The translations under genes and the position numbers were made by a program. DNA of 64,000 nt from Rostrohypoxylon terebratum (lineage: Eukaryota; Ascomycota; Sordariomycetes; Xylariales; Hypoxylaceae). Position 1 is the first letter of the stretch. Every line of letters begins with the position of its first letter. Below, piece after piece: positions 12,126 to 24,248 of the stretch. Where the stretch lies: contig MU385968.1 of the NCBI GenBank assembly GCA_022497145.1, forward strand, positions 25,631-89,630, written 5' to 3'. The notes under the pieces were generated by a model. That model saw nothing but the letters and a program-made list of their open reading frames with translations. It was not told the origin of the DNA and did not search any database.

Positions 12126-15100
12126 GATGATTGGATACGTGATATGAGTCTCGAGGGAAGTTGATGAGGCAGGCTAACACTTCGAACCAAAATAGATATA
12201 CGCTTTGCGATGTAGCAGAGCGATGACCAGTGCTTGAGGTAATACGATATGGGTAAGAGAATAGACAGGCCAACCCTCAAGACGCAGGTGGGAGACCAGG
12301 CAACGTAAATACCTTATATATTCGAGGCAGAGTCGTTGTTCTCGTTTTGTCCCGATTAGGCAGGGAGAGACACGACCAGCAGCATGGACGAACGATATTA
12401 TCTACGTACAGGCAATGGGTAGGTATGAAGGGGATGGCAAGTGCGATAGATCAGAATCGCGAATTGTGACGAGGCGACGGGTGATGTGGCAGGAAAGGAT
12501 TAGTTAGCGGCTCTTTAGCTGTTTGCGCAACGGTGCAGTACGGCTGTGAAGGGAAATTATTCGGCAGGAGAGACGGCATCATGCATCGTGTATGTGTACG
12601 TACGTGGTGGGTGGACGGCAGGTTTCGTTGTATGAGAGGCGTTAGAAGTGGTAGAAGAGGAGGATGATGTGGGAAACAACCGACACAATTCTCGTTGCCG
12701 TTATAAGTTACAATCGAGCCAGACCATACCGATTCCTTCTCAACCAGAGAGCCAACTGCTTACTAGGGTCAACGGGCCAAGGTAGGAAACTTATCAAGCA
12801 AACATATCGAGATAGATTAAAGGATTGTTTTTCTTTTCTCGCTTTTCACCCCCCTTTCTGAAAACCGTCATCAAGATCCATCTTCCGTACTATGAGAGAG
12901 AGATGGGAAAAGATGACCTGGGGTAAACGATGTAGCCGGGTACTGTGCAGGTGTTCGTTCGGGTAACATCGATGCTAACCGCAAAGGTGAGAGGGCCGGT
13001 GAGCCGTGAAATAAAAAGAAGAAAAATATAAGTGGACAACATGATAGACATCTATCTATGACCCACTCCAAGTAGCTCAAGAAAAAAAATAGCTAGGTTT
13101 GGTAATGGTAAAAACTATTGATAATTGATGAGAGAAAAAAATTACCTAGGGACGGGTGTATGTGCATACAATACATGCAACCTAGGATGCGGGCTTCGAA
13201 CCTGCATGTGGTGCACACATAAAGGAAAGCGGTTTTGAAACGACAGAGATGGGAAAAGAAAACAAGAGAATACCGTACCATCGACAGGCCAAATCGGGCG
13301 CGGGGGCGTAGGCATGGGCACAACTTAATGACAGCTTCCTGCAACTTGGATGAGAGCATGCGAGCAATAAACGCATAGAAAAGGGCTGATGTATTGCTGC
13401 AAAGCTTGACGTAGCAATGAATGTCATAGTACATCCAAGGTACTTCCCCAAGTTCGGAGATATTTTGATGAATGAGTGGCACCGGCTCTGCCGTGGATAC
13501 CTAGGCCCCAGATAGGAGTAGATAGGTACATACATAGGTACACCCATGGACCATGGTATGTAGAGATATGTGCGCAGTTCTGTATGCAACTTGAATTTAT
13601 TACGCGGCTGTATGACAACCAAGCGCTTTGGTGGCCGACTAATCCTGAACAGTCTGTCTTAACCCGAGACTTAGGGAAGCAGACTCAACCATCCTCGCAT
13701 CCAATTAAACTGCAAATGTAGCCCGTTTATGAATAGTAGGCTCGGGGCAGGTAGGAAGCCAATTTGACAGGCCAGGCGTTGGAAGCCCCTTGGCCATTGC
13801 GTGACAATTCAGACCCAACAACGTGGTTGAACCGCGCCACGACGGACAGCTGCTGCCGCTGTGGCATCCTGGCAGTTGTGAGCAATAGAAAAATCCCCGA
13901 GTCTCGAGGTCGTCCTTGTAACCTTGGAGCACAGCCTGACTGAACGTCGAATGCCGTTCGTACGGGTTGTATCAGAGGCAGAGGCCGCGGTCGACTGCAT
14001 GATGGATGCATAATACTGTATCTACTCAGGTCCTAGGAGTCAAGGAGTCATGTTTGTAGAATAGAGAGGAGCGATCTTATTAGGCCATGCTGTTTTCTGC
14101 CTAATTCAATGCAATGCCTTCTTGACGCAATGGTGACAGCCATAAACGCCTCGTTTCTCGCTTGCTGCGTTGTTGATGTTTGCTTTTTCTTCTTTTATTT
14201 CCCGACAGGGGAATCCGTCAGGGACCTTGCCCCCAAATTTTGGCCCAATTGATCGGGACTTGAAGCTATGATTGGTTGAGATAGGCACAAGCATGCAGTA
14301 CGATCGAGGAACAACCGGTCGCATAACCACATTGGCCTGTTTTAAGAAAATCTACCATTTCATGGCATTGAAGAAAAGTTAGGCTAGAATTCGGTAACAA
14401 GTTAGGCATAAACTCAGCGGGGTGACGAATGGGGTTGCTGGTCTTCGTTTGTGGCTGCTCATGAAGAACCCCCCAACTTCATAATGAAGGATTTAAGCTG
14501 AAGCAGGGGTTTGGAGCGAACAGCTAGGCTATCAGCCTATCCAGTCTATCCAGTAGCCATTGTGTCTCGGGACTGGCTAGAGGCAGCTGAAAATGATCGA
14601 CCCAGCTATCCTGTTTTTTTTATTAGGCATATATGGCCATAGGTGGCCCATGAACTCATAACTAATTCCAATTTGGCTATTCGACCTGCCAAGCAAGTCG
14701 GTGTGAAGGGCTATTGTGACGACGCGATGGTAATACTACTTCGGCCAGGACATTCGAGCCAAAGTTTGAGTGGCAGACGGGCTCACTTAAGTCCCAACCA
14801 GTCCAATGTCGGGAATCCAGTGTCGGAAACGAAAGGGCCTCATTGCCAAGTGTGGACTCGTTGTCTTGCAACGGCTACCAAGTACCAGGTAGGTATTTGT
14901 GCCCACAGAGAAGAAATACCTAGCACCCAATACCGAGCCTCAACACGCATAATCTAGTGTCAAAGAAACAACCTTGAAAAAAGTGAGATGCACGTCACCG
15001 GCATCCGTGGGCCTTTGGTGATATCAGTGGAGACCGTTGAGCTCACATGATGTTGTCATGTATGCTGGCAAGAAATAGGGCAAGTACAGATTCTTTGGAG

Positions 15101-17794
15101 CTATCAACATGTATCAGCCCTGCGTACCCAGGTCGTGCTGCACGTCCCCGACCCGTCGAATAAGGAACCGTGTTAAGACGATGGCTTATGATCGTATCGG
15201 GAAGCTCAAGATGTTGTGATTTCTGATTAATGACGGACCCATCAGGACGGTTCGTCGGAACAGCATGACAACGTGGAACGGCGCAGTGCAGGGACAACCA
15301 CAGAAGCCTTGTATTCTACGCATTATGTCCAGGTCAAGACTCAATATGATTCGGCCGAGAAATATGGCAAGGGCTAGAAAGAGTAGAGATTACCTAGACC
15401 CACGTATTTCGTGATAATGGGGAGGGCAGAAGATCCTTGCGACGATCTATTTAGACGCTTTGTCCAGACCTTGTATGTATGGTGTGCTTGCAAGGATGCC
15501 CGGGCTAGAAAGATCGGGTGCTTCATGTAAGACTTCCTAGAGATCATCCCCAGACTAGGAGATATATTTTGGCAGTATATGGTAGAATCGAACACTTTTC
15601 GCAGGAAATGCCAGAGTGTGAGAAAATGTTTGCCAGAGCGCGACGTTGTTAAGATGACTCATACCGAGAGCAATAAGCCGACGGATGTTCCGCTCCCTTG
15701 CTATAGCCAATTGTCTGCAGCGAGTGGGCGAAGTGAAACAGGATGGAGGATTTGAAAGACCAGTAAGAAAGCCCAAGAAGGCTATCGCGATGATGACGAC
15801 ACCGGATCAGCAAGATGTCAGGATGTCCGGGTGCATGGAAAACGATTCGCACAAGCACCTGCACCGGAGGTCAGCATGAGTATAATATTCGGCTTAGGAT
15901 TCCTGTCAGATCTAGGAGAGGGAATGTAGTGGTTGTAATGGTCTATGGCTACCCACCTGAGCTAACAAGTACCTACCATTTTCCAATTCGTCCGAAATGG
16001 TGTACTGCTGGATGTGTAGGTGCGCCTCATATCAACTTCTAGGGTATTAGACCGTACTGCTGAAGTCAGCCAGTGAGGTACCTACCTGGTGACCTACCTG
16101 GTGACCTACACGCAAGTCGTGGCAATCTCGTCCCCAACCCGTAGCATCGCTCCGGAGCCTTGTCCGAAATCTTACATGGAGGAATCCATAACAATTTTTT
16201 CGTATAGAAGCCTGGCTATCGGGTTCATCCCGTTGGCTCGGGAAGGGCGGCCAATGTTGAGTTTCAAGTAATAGGATGATAGGGATGCGGCAGGCGGACC
16301 AGCAGAGACAATCTTTGAATATCGCGTACCTGGGTAGATACCTACCTGGCTGCCTGGGTACCCAGACTGCCAGGCTGCCAGGCTGCCAGTTAGATAGGCA
16401 TATAGGTAGCTTGCCGAAATATCCAGTGTTACACCTTGTAGGACAAACGGACCATGGCACAACACCATCCAGTAAACCCCTTGCCGCCCATCATCATTTC
16501 AGATTAACGAGCGACGAATGATAGGTCTAGGTGTGTATTGAGATCGAAGTGCACGAAACCGGGGAAAGTGAAAGAAGGATCCCACCGCTGCCGCTGCCGA
16601 ATGAAACTGATAGAATCGTAGTAGATCAAGGACAAGTGACCCTCGATATGAGAAGTGAAGCATCAAATATCATTAATTAGATTAATAATAGGTATTGATA
16701 TTGCATAGAATATTAGACTCGTACTCGTAAACATCGTTGGATCAGATTCATTCGCTCCTACACAGCTGTATTCAGTAAAGACTTAGGACCTAGGACCTAG
16801 GACAAGAGGTATGAAATGTTTGAAGTTCAAATTAAGTATAAGCGTTGATAATTGATGGCGACTAAGATTCAATAGATGAGATCCATGGATGAGATGATTA
16901 ATAAGATTGGAGAAGCTGGAAAGGGGGCAGGGGGGGGGGAGCGCTGTGAGAGAGCTACCAGGCTGCCAGGCTACCTAGCGTAGTACCCTAGGCCAGCCTA
17001 GGCACATCCATGAGTGTGGATGTCTCCACTGTCAACCTTGGGTAAAGAACGGCGGTCACAGTTAACCCCGGATTCCGTTGAAGTACCTCGTAGGTATTCG
17101 GCACGTGTGCAAGACACATGCCCAGGTTGCCCAGGTGCATTAAAAGTTGTGTAACACACACTAACGAACCAATTCGGCACCTGACAGCCTGACAATCTTA
17201 CAAAATGGCCGAGCTGGTAACAGGTTACAGAAACTGTTACAGAAACTGGCAGTCGCAGGTAACGAAGCTTAGCTTTCGGTGTGTGGCTGGGTTGGGGAAT
17301 GGTGGAAAAACCAGGGGGATAGCCGGGATGCGGAGATACGATTCAAGGTCAACTGCCAGGTGATGCCAACGCCGAATATGTGGGTCTACCAAGCTGACCA
17401 GGGAAGTTACCTCGGCATCTCCGTCTCATCCTTTTTAAAATAATATGTGATTGATGTGATGCGACACGCATCTCAGAACCTTAACCGCGTCAACTAAGCG
17501 TCTGTTGTCATCCATCCTCTTACTTCATATCAGATCAGATCAAATCAATCAAATCAATCAATCAATCAAGTTCGTTGTTTGAGTTTCCTCTAAATTCGTT
17601 TGCTTTGCTAGGCTACAATATAGGTATCATCAATACATCGATACATCACTTGTCGCTTCTGCCTTGATCATCGATCGGGCATCTTCTTTTCGACTTGTCA
17701 TATACCTAGGTCAGGTATTTGTCAGGATTTTATCAGGCTTCACTTAAGGTTATATCAAGGTGATTAGCATAAGGCTACCAATCCCCAAGTCAGG
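12126..17794. other. Gene-poor spacer, 5.7 kb
   Basis: No convincing gene was found. The left part is upstream of the dsRBD-like gene and may be its leader and promoter. The right end is the promoter of the nitronate monooxygenase; ATCA/AATCA repeats lie at about 17,533-17,568. Many TAGG/CCTA words occur, along with a duplicated 12-mer near 16,080 and three CTGCCAGG-type units near 16,367-16,389. ORFs of up to about 145 codons lack recognisable motifs. Confidence 0.5.
16080..16109. repeat. Tandem 12-mer, 2.5 copies
   Basis: The unit acctacctggtg occurs twice head to tail (16,080-16,091 and 16,092-16,103) and is followed by a partial third copy (acctac). Related CCTACCTGGCTGCCTGGGTA and CTGCCAGG units follow within 300 bases. 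No function is evident. Confidence 0.8.
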
Positions 17795-18938
17795 ATGCCC
17801 TTCGACACCGAGCTGACTCGCCGCCTGGGCATCAAAATTCCTGTCGTGCAGGGTGGCATGCAGTACGTTGGATATGCTGAGCTGGCCGCTGCCGTGTCTA
17901 ATGCGGGAGGGTTGGGTCTCCTCACAGCTCTCACCCAGCCCACACCCGAGGACTTGAGAAATGAGATCCGGCGGTGTAAGAAGATGACGAAAAACCCATT
18001 CGGCGTCAACATCACCCTCTTGCCTACCATGGTCCCCCCGGATTACGGTGCCTACGCCCAGGTTGTTATCGACGAGGGTATCAAGGTCGTCGAGACCGCA
18101 GGTAACAGCCCTGGTCCAGTCATATCCAAGCTGAAGACCGCTGGTATCATCATTCTCCACAAGTGTACTACTATCAGGCACGCACAGAGCGCCATCAAGC
18201 TCGGAGTAGATTTCCTATCCATAGATGGATTCGAGTGCGCGGGGTGAGTCAACTAACCAGATCCCACCTACCGGGATCTTTATGCCCGTTCGCATAATTA
18301 GGACAATAGACGCTCATCATGGTTGGCAGACACGTGGGCGAGTCGGACATCACCAATTTTATCCTTTTAAGCAAGGCGCGCCAGACGCTCAAGGTACCCT
18401 TCATCGCGTCTGGGGGTTTCGCCGATGGCCAAGGCCTGGCCGCTGCTCTTTGTCTCGGCGCCGAAGGCATCAACATGGGTACCCGCTTCATGTGTACTGT
18501 CGAAGCCCCTATCCACCAGAAGATCAAGGAGCAGATCGTCAAGGCCCAGGAAACTGACACAGCCTTGGTAATGCGGAGGTGGACCAACACCACGCGTCTA
18601 TTCCGTAATCAGGTCACGGACCAAGTTGTGAAGATCGAGAAAGAGAGTAAGACGGGAGAATTTGCTGAGATCGCCCCTTATGTAAGCGGGAAGCGAGGTC
18701 GGCAAGTTTTCATTAATGGAGATGCTGAATTCGGCGTAAGTCGCACCAGTCCTCGTTTTCTTACCCCTAGACCTCGTTTGCTAAACACAAGAAACAATAG
18801 GTTTGGACTGCCGGGCAGGTCATTGGTCTGATTCACGACATCCCGACGTGCGGTGCTCTCTTGGAAAGGATTGAAAAGGAGGCGGAGGCGACACTGACCT
18901 CAAAGCTTGCGCTTGCCAAACCTCAAAGCAAGCTATGA
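17795..18938 (+). CDS. Nitronate monooxygenase (2-nitropropane dioxygenase family)
   Basis: FMN enzyme that oxidises alkyl nitronates such as propionate-3-nitronate to aldehydes or keto acids plus nitrite or nitrate. Exons: 17795-18243, 18330-18735 and 18801-18938 (introns 86 and 65 nt), giving 330 residues. Family marks: PVVQGGMQYVG at the N-terminus, NAGGLGLLTAL, NPFGVNITLLP, the catalytic-His segment CAGHVGESD formed across intron 1, the flavin phosphate-binding segment PFIASGGFADGQGLAAALCLGAEGI (shown here only in part by position, about 18,391-18,465), and the C-terminal VWTAGQVIGLIHDIPT across intron 2. The length is usual for fungal members. It stands alone, with no cluster partner nearby. 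The substrate cannot be told from sequence. Confidence 0.93.
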
Positions 18939-20915
18939 CAGGATATTTTGTACGACATATTGCCAGGAGTATTGCAACTAAAACAGGTTCTGTTGATGAG
19001 CATGCCGTATCATTTATTTGCATGCTATGGGATTCCACTTGCTAGAAATGCTTCACTACATGTGATATAGATCTATACGATAAGAATCTAAACGTGCTAC
19101 CAAACTCTTACAATCCCCTGGCCACGAGGGACGATGGAATCAATCAACTTCTTGTGAACTCCAAACACTCAGCCTCCGGTATAAGAATCGTACCCATGAT
19201 TGTTGTTCAGGTAACATAGAATTACAATGCAACTAGAAGTGCCAAAGACGACTTAAGTACCTAGCTCACAGGGACTTAGTCATACCCATCACCATCCTCA
19301 CCACGATCTTCACGGACTATCAGCCTGCTAAATCACGCCCAATGCTCCACAGACGCGGTACAGGGTCGAGCACAAGCCAGGCTAGTGCTGCAACGCAGTC
19401 CCAGTCCCGGATGGATCCCACAGAAACCGTGCGGACGCGTTCGCAGCCTGCGAACCACCACGCACGACATCGAGTCCTTCGGGAGTTACCTATGCACGAG
19501 GGAAGCAAGACATCGGCCCGCCACCCGTTCACGCATGCCGGGTCTCATACATACCTACACATATGCACATGCACTAAAAAAGCAAAAAGAGAAAATCTCC
19601 ATATTCCCGTACCACGCGAATCGTGATCGATGAGCTATACCTGCCCTCGGATCGGTAGACTGCCAGAGGAGAAAAAAAACAGGGCTGACAAGCAACAGCC
19701 GGCGAAGCTTACGGGATTTTTCGCAGAAGGCTAGTCAGTATCCATAGATGTGTGTACGCACGTACGTACGTGTATACCGTACGCATATAGGTAAGACGGG
19801 CTTTGCTTTGCTCCATACCCCTAGATGACGCTTCGCCGCCTTTCCGCGGTCAAACCCCTACTACCGCCCCAACGGGTAGATCCCGTGCAATAGTTTGTCC
19901 CCTGTATGCATAGGTAGGTTACCTAGGCAGGCAGGGAGGGAGGATGAATCAACCGGCATCGTCGATACAGACGATTAAGTGCTGACCACCACCCCTTTCC
20001 GCCAACTGGGTCCTTTGTCATTCCTTCGACACGCACGCGGATTCCGGGATGTCACCGTCATACCCCCTCAACATGCGAGGTTGCCTTGCACAAGGAAGCT
20101 TCGCGTCTTAGGTATTGCAAGTATTGCAAGACTAGGCGTTGTTGATAATTACCTATGACTTCTCGCGAGGAGTCTCCGCCGGGAACGGACCAAAGATGGG
20201 CGAGAGGGAGATAGGCACGTTTATTTTTAATTTAGCTTCAACAAACTCAACAACGAAAATGATCTTCACAGGCAAATATTCTCCAGATAGACGCAGAATC
20301 ACTCAAGAAACCTCCTATCCCTTGAAAAGGTAAGATTCAAGGAGACTAGGCCAAGCTTCTAAAACCTAGCACAGGTAACATACTGCTGAAGAAGTCTCAT
20401 GAAGATGTGAGAACCCTCTCAACATTAGCCGAATGTAATCAGGTTGGATTGTTCCAGTAATATTTGATCTAATAAAGTTCTTTTGGTATATGGGTAGGCA
20501 CGATAGGTATCACGAAAGGAAGTGTTGTATCATCCCGCAAGCATTATGGCGTAAAGCCGTGAAAGCTGTAATCAATTTCAACTTTGTAGCAATTATATTT
20601 TGTGTCAAGCTGCAGCGATTAGGAATTCGACTAATACGTTTGATACAAGGGAAGCACATTGGGGCTTTGTCTGGGAGAAAGAATGGCTTTTTATTGGGGA
20701 TGGTCAAGTCTATCTTTGCCATTTCTTATCCTTGCTAACATTTAGATTATCCTCACTCGTGGAGAGATAATATCATCCAACAGTAGCATTGCAGCTGGGC
20801 TGCTTGCTAATACTAACCGATGTAGCTCACGACGTTATTTTTGGTTAGAGCTAATACGCGACAAATCGGCTATAGATGCCTTTTAGGCTTCATGAGTAGT
20901 GGATCTTGACTCCCC
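18939..20915. other. Intergenic, 2 kb
   Basis: Lies between the convergent nitronate monooxygenase and eRF3 genes. No coding exon was recognised. It contains a cgtacgtacgtacg-type run near 19,758-19,770 and TAGG-rich words near 19,910-19,935. The segment around 20,490-20,740 is AT-richer with an open frame on both strands but no motif. Confidence 0.5.
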
Positions 20916-23226
20916 TTAAGCAGACTCATCAGTGATAAGCTTGGTAATCTTTCCGATGGCAATGGTTTGACCCTAGAATTACCATGTTAGTCTTTGCTAA
21001 TAGAAGTACGTAATTGGAGAAATTTACCTGGTCTCTTAACGTGAATCGACCCATTTGGGGATAATCTTCGAACCTTTCGATACAGACAGAACCGGCACCG
21101 CCCGTGATTTGCATCTTGGCAATAATGCTATCTCCTTTTTTCGCATGGGTCGGTGGCAACTTACTCTTTCTGCCGGTTCCTTTCTGCAGCTTGTGTAGCA
21201 ACGCAGCAAAAGTTACTTCCTCGACGGCAGAGTGGACGTGTAGAACACAGTTGAAACCAGCAGTGAGAATGTTCTTCAGTTCAAGAATCCTGATCTGGGC
21301 CTCGAAAGCCGAGACGTTGTGGACTAGACGCTTCGGGGAGCAGAGCACAAAACCTGCGGAGATATCGTCCTCTTCGATACCTCGGAGCCGTATCCGAACT
21401 TGGTCACCGCATTGGGCGACCTGAATTTCGTCTTCTGTTTCGCCGTAGAGCGCAGCAATTTCGACTTTCTCTTTGTTCGGCATCATGATTAAGCTCATTC
21501 CCTTCTTGCAAACACCTGCCTCGATCTTGCCTTCAACCATCGTACCCATATCCCTGTACTTGCCGCTGATAGCCATCATGAACGGTGCATTGGTCTTGCG
21601 CTCAAGAGCTTGCATGTTGTCGAGGTATTCAAGTAGTGAGGGACCATCGTACCAAGGGCAGACATCGGCAGGAATACGATCCTTGATACCCATGGTCTGC
21701 TGAGCGGCGATGGGCATGAAGAAAACATCGGTCTTGAGGTTGTACCCAGTGCCCTTAAGGAACTGGGAAAGTTTTGTAGTGCATTCCTTGTATCGAGCCT
21801 CCGACCACTGGACTGTAGGATCATCCATTTTGTTGATAACAACAACAAGTTTGTTGACACCTTGTGTTTTAGCCAGCATAGCATGCTCACGGGTTTGACC
21901 ACCTTTCTCGAATCCTGTTTCGTACTCGCCCTTGCGAGCACTGATAACAAGGATACCAACGTCCGCTTGAGAAGCACCTCCAATCATGCTCGGGACGTAT
22001 GTTTTGTGACCGGGGGCATCCAGAATACTATATCGCCGTTTCTCGGTTTCGAAGAACCCTCTTCCGACTTCGACAGTCTTTCCCTTGGATCGTTCTTCGC
22101 TGGTAAGATCGAGTGCCCACGACAGATACCAGGTCTCTCGACCTAATTCCTTCGCCTCCCTCTTGTACTTGTCCATCGTCCGCTGATCGACCATGCCAGT
22201 TGCATATAGGATCGAGCCACCTAGAGTTGATTTTCCAGCGTCGACGTGACCAATGAAGATAATGTTTATGTGCTCTTTGCCATAAATTTCCTTCAAAGTT
22301 TCCTCGTCTACATCGGCTGCCTGTTCGTTCGCAACGGCATCGGCATCGCGGACGGCACCCTTACCGCCTCTTGAGGGACTCGAGCGTCCGGAGGAAGGTG
22401 TAGGAGATGTTTTTCCGCTCGAGGCTTTGGATGATGATTTAGTGGTTTCGCCAGTCTTCTCGATAGCTTTGGTCGCTGTTACTTTAGAGCCAGCATCTGC
22501 CGACGCCTCTTTCTCGGTCTTATCCGAGTTCGGTTCATCCTTTGGAGTTGCTGGAGTACCAATGGAAAGGACCTTAGCGGCCTTGGGCTTTGGAGGGTCG
22601 CCACCGATGCTTAGGACCTTGCTTCCTCCCTCTTGTTTGGCTACAGGCTTTGGTGCGCTGGCGGGAGCGGTGGCCGGGGGAGGAGCAGTAGGTGCGGCAG
22701 TTGAATCGCCTCGCTTAGCAATGGTAGGAACTGACTGAGGTTGCTGTGCCTGTTGCTTAGGCTTTTGTTGGGATTGGGGCTGCTGTTGCTGTTGCTGTTG
22801 CTGTTGATAATATTGTTGTTGGCCTTGTCTAAATTAGCACACGACGGAATGATCAATTTTTGAATCGAAGAGAAGAGCATTACCATATGCCTGGTTGTAT
22901 CCACCTTGTCCATAGACGTTTCCGTATCCCTGGCCTTGGCCCTGTCCTTGACCGTATTGAGGAAAGCCGCCTTGACCTCCGCCGTACTGGGGGTAGTAGC
23001 CTTGGCCGCCATAGTAGCCTTGCTGGTAGTTTGGCATATAACCACCACCGTAGCCTTGACCTGGTTGGAATGTCTGAGCAGTGGGTTGGAAGGAGGCGGC
23101 GCCAGGTTGGAATGATGCGGCTGCAGGATTTTGTGGTTGGTTGTTTAGGTTCATCTGTTGAGTTTGTCTCGATAGGTTGTCGTCCTGTGCCGCAGGATCG
23201 TCTTCCCAAGAGTTGAGGTCTGCCAT
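20916..23226 (-). CDS. SUP35: eRF3 / Sup35, GTPase of translation termination
   Basis: eRF3 is the class II release factor that with eRF1 ends translation in the cytosol. Exons: 23226-22884, 22823-21028 and 20972-20916 (introns 60 and 55 nt), 731 residues. Residues 1 to about 140 are prion-like: FQPGAASFQPTAQTFQPG, then Gly/Tyr/Gln-rich GYYPQYGGGQGGFPQYG, then a Gln run encoded just after intron 1. A charged Lys/Ser/Thr middle region follows up to about residue 285. The EF-1alpha-like half holds the P-loop GHVDAGKST (about residue 306), DAPGHKTY, NKMD and the two beta-barrel domains. The linker before the GTPase domain, VDEETLKEIYGKEH, is typical of eRF3 and separates it from EF-1alpha and Hbs1. 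The terminal exon encodes GQTIAIGKITKLI. Intron 1 uses an AAG acceptor chosen because only it keeps the Gln-rich frame. Confidence 0.95.
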
Positions 23227-24248
23227 ATTGTCGATTTTATTTATAAATCGATCGACTAGGAAGTGACGGTAAATGGATCTGCTTTCTGCTTGTGTGCTAA
23301 TGGAGAAAAGAAATCGACGTCGCGAAAAGAAAAATCGAGTTCGTTTCGTGATTGTGCGACCGAGAACTGTGTAGCGAGCAGCCGTGTGGTAGTCGGTATG
23401 TTATATGTTAAAAATGTAAATGAAAGACGAGGGTGAACAAACTCTTTGGTGAGCCACACCACAGAGTGAAGGATGTTGGAAGATGTGCCTAACTCTTGTC
23501 GTCTGACCTGACCTAATTGTTTGGGAGTTTGCGGCGGGATGTGAAGGGGAAAGAAATCAATCTTAGCGGGGTGAGAGGTTTTGCCCCGCCAATGACCCAA
23601 TGACGGAGCACTCAGCCTCTCGGTATAAAACTGTTAAAATTGAGATTGAAATTTATTATGGTGCTACGACGTGGTGCCTGACTAAGCAGCATCTATCAAG
23701 GTTATATGGGGCATATCTTCAAGGTTGGTACTTACCGCATTCTGCTTAGGCCCTAACTACCTACCCACTTAGTAACCTAGCAGCCTTCATAGTACGTAAA
23801 TGCAAGTAATCCATTTAATGTAACCCGCTTTTTACAACAATGTTCTCCTAAGTTTGACATATTGCTACTAGTATTATCTTGATTGTTGGATAAAATCGTT
23901 CATATCATTGTACTACTTGAATAAGTTATGCTGTGTGTTTACGTTCCGACAGAGAACTTTAATGATTCTCACTCCTTCAACTTCCATAATCGCGATTCTA
24001 TGCATTCCTATTCGAGGACGATTACTGACCTAAAGAGTGGCTTGGCTAATACTTAGCAAAGTTGGGCATCTACGACTACGAGATCTTAACTGCCCTTCAT
24101 GGGGCATTCGAGCAAGCCATTCTTCATGCATAATTCACAAGTGTGGATAGAGCAATAAGACAATAACCATAACCATCATTCCATATATTTCCCATATATT
24201 TTCCATACCCCTTATATACTGGCTGACTGGCAGACTGGTCTATTGGCC
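23227..24248. other. Divergent intergenic region eRF3 / Yrb30-like
   Basis: About 1 kb between divergent genes; should hold both promoters and leaders. No coding exon was seen. Near 24,171-24,210 lie short AT-rich repeats (ccatatatttcc type). Confidence 0.5.

Noticed and set aside
13180..13205. tRNA T-arm-like GGTTCGAAGCCC on the minus strand
   Set aside because: The stem has a mismatch, and no A-box, anticodon arm or acceptor stem could be found around it.
15649..15864. Minus-strand frame with GVVIIAIAFLGFLTG and a good GTATGAGT donor after it
   Set aside because: A stop directly precedes the hydrophobic part, and no acceptor or start codon lies between, so no exon can be built.
20490..20740. 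Open frames on both strands downstream of the eRF3 stop
   Set aside because: No motif, no splice support and AT-rich; could be an old repeat, but nothing identifies it.
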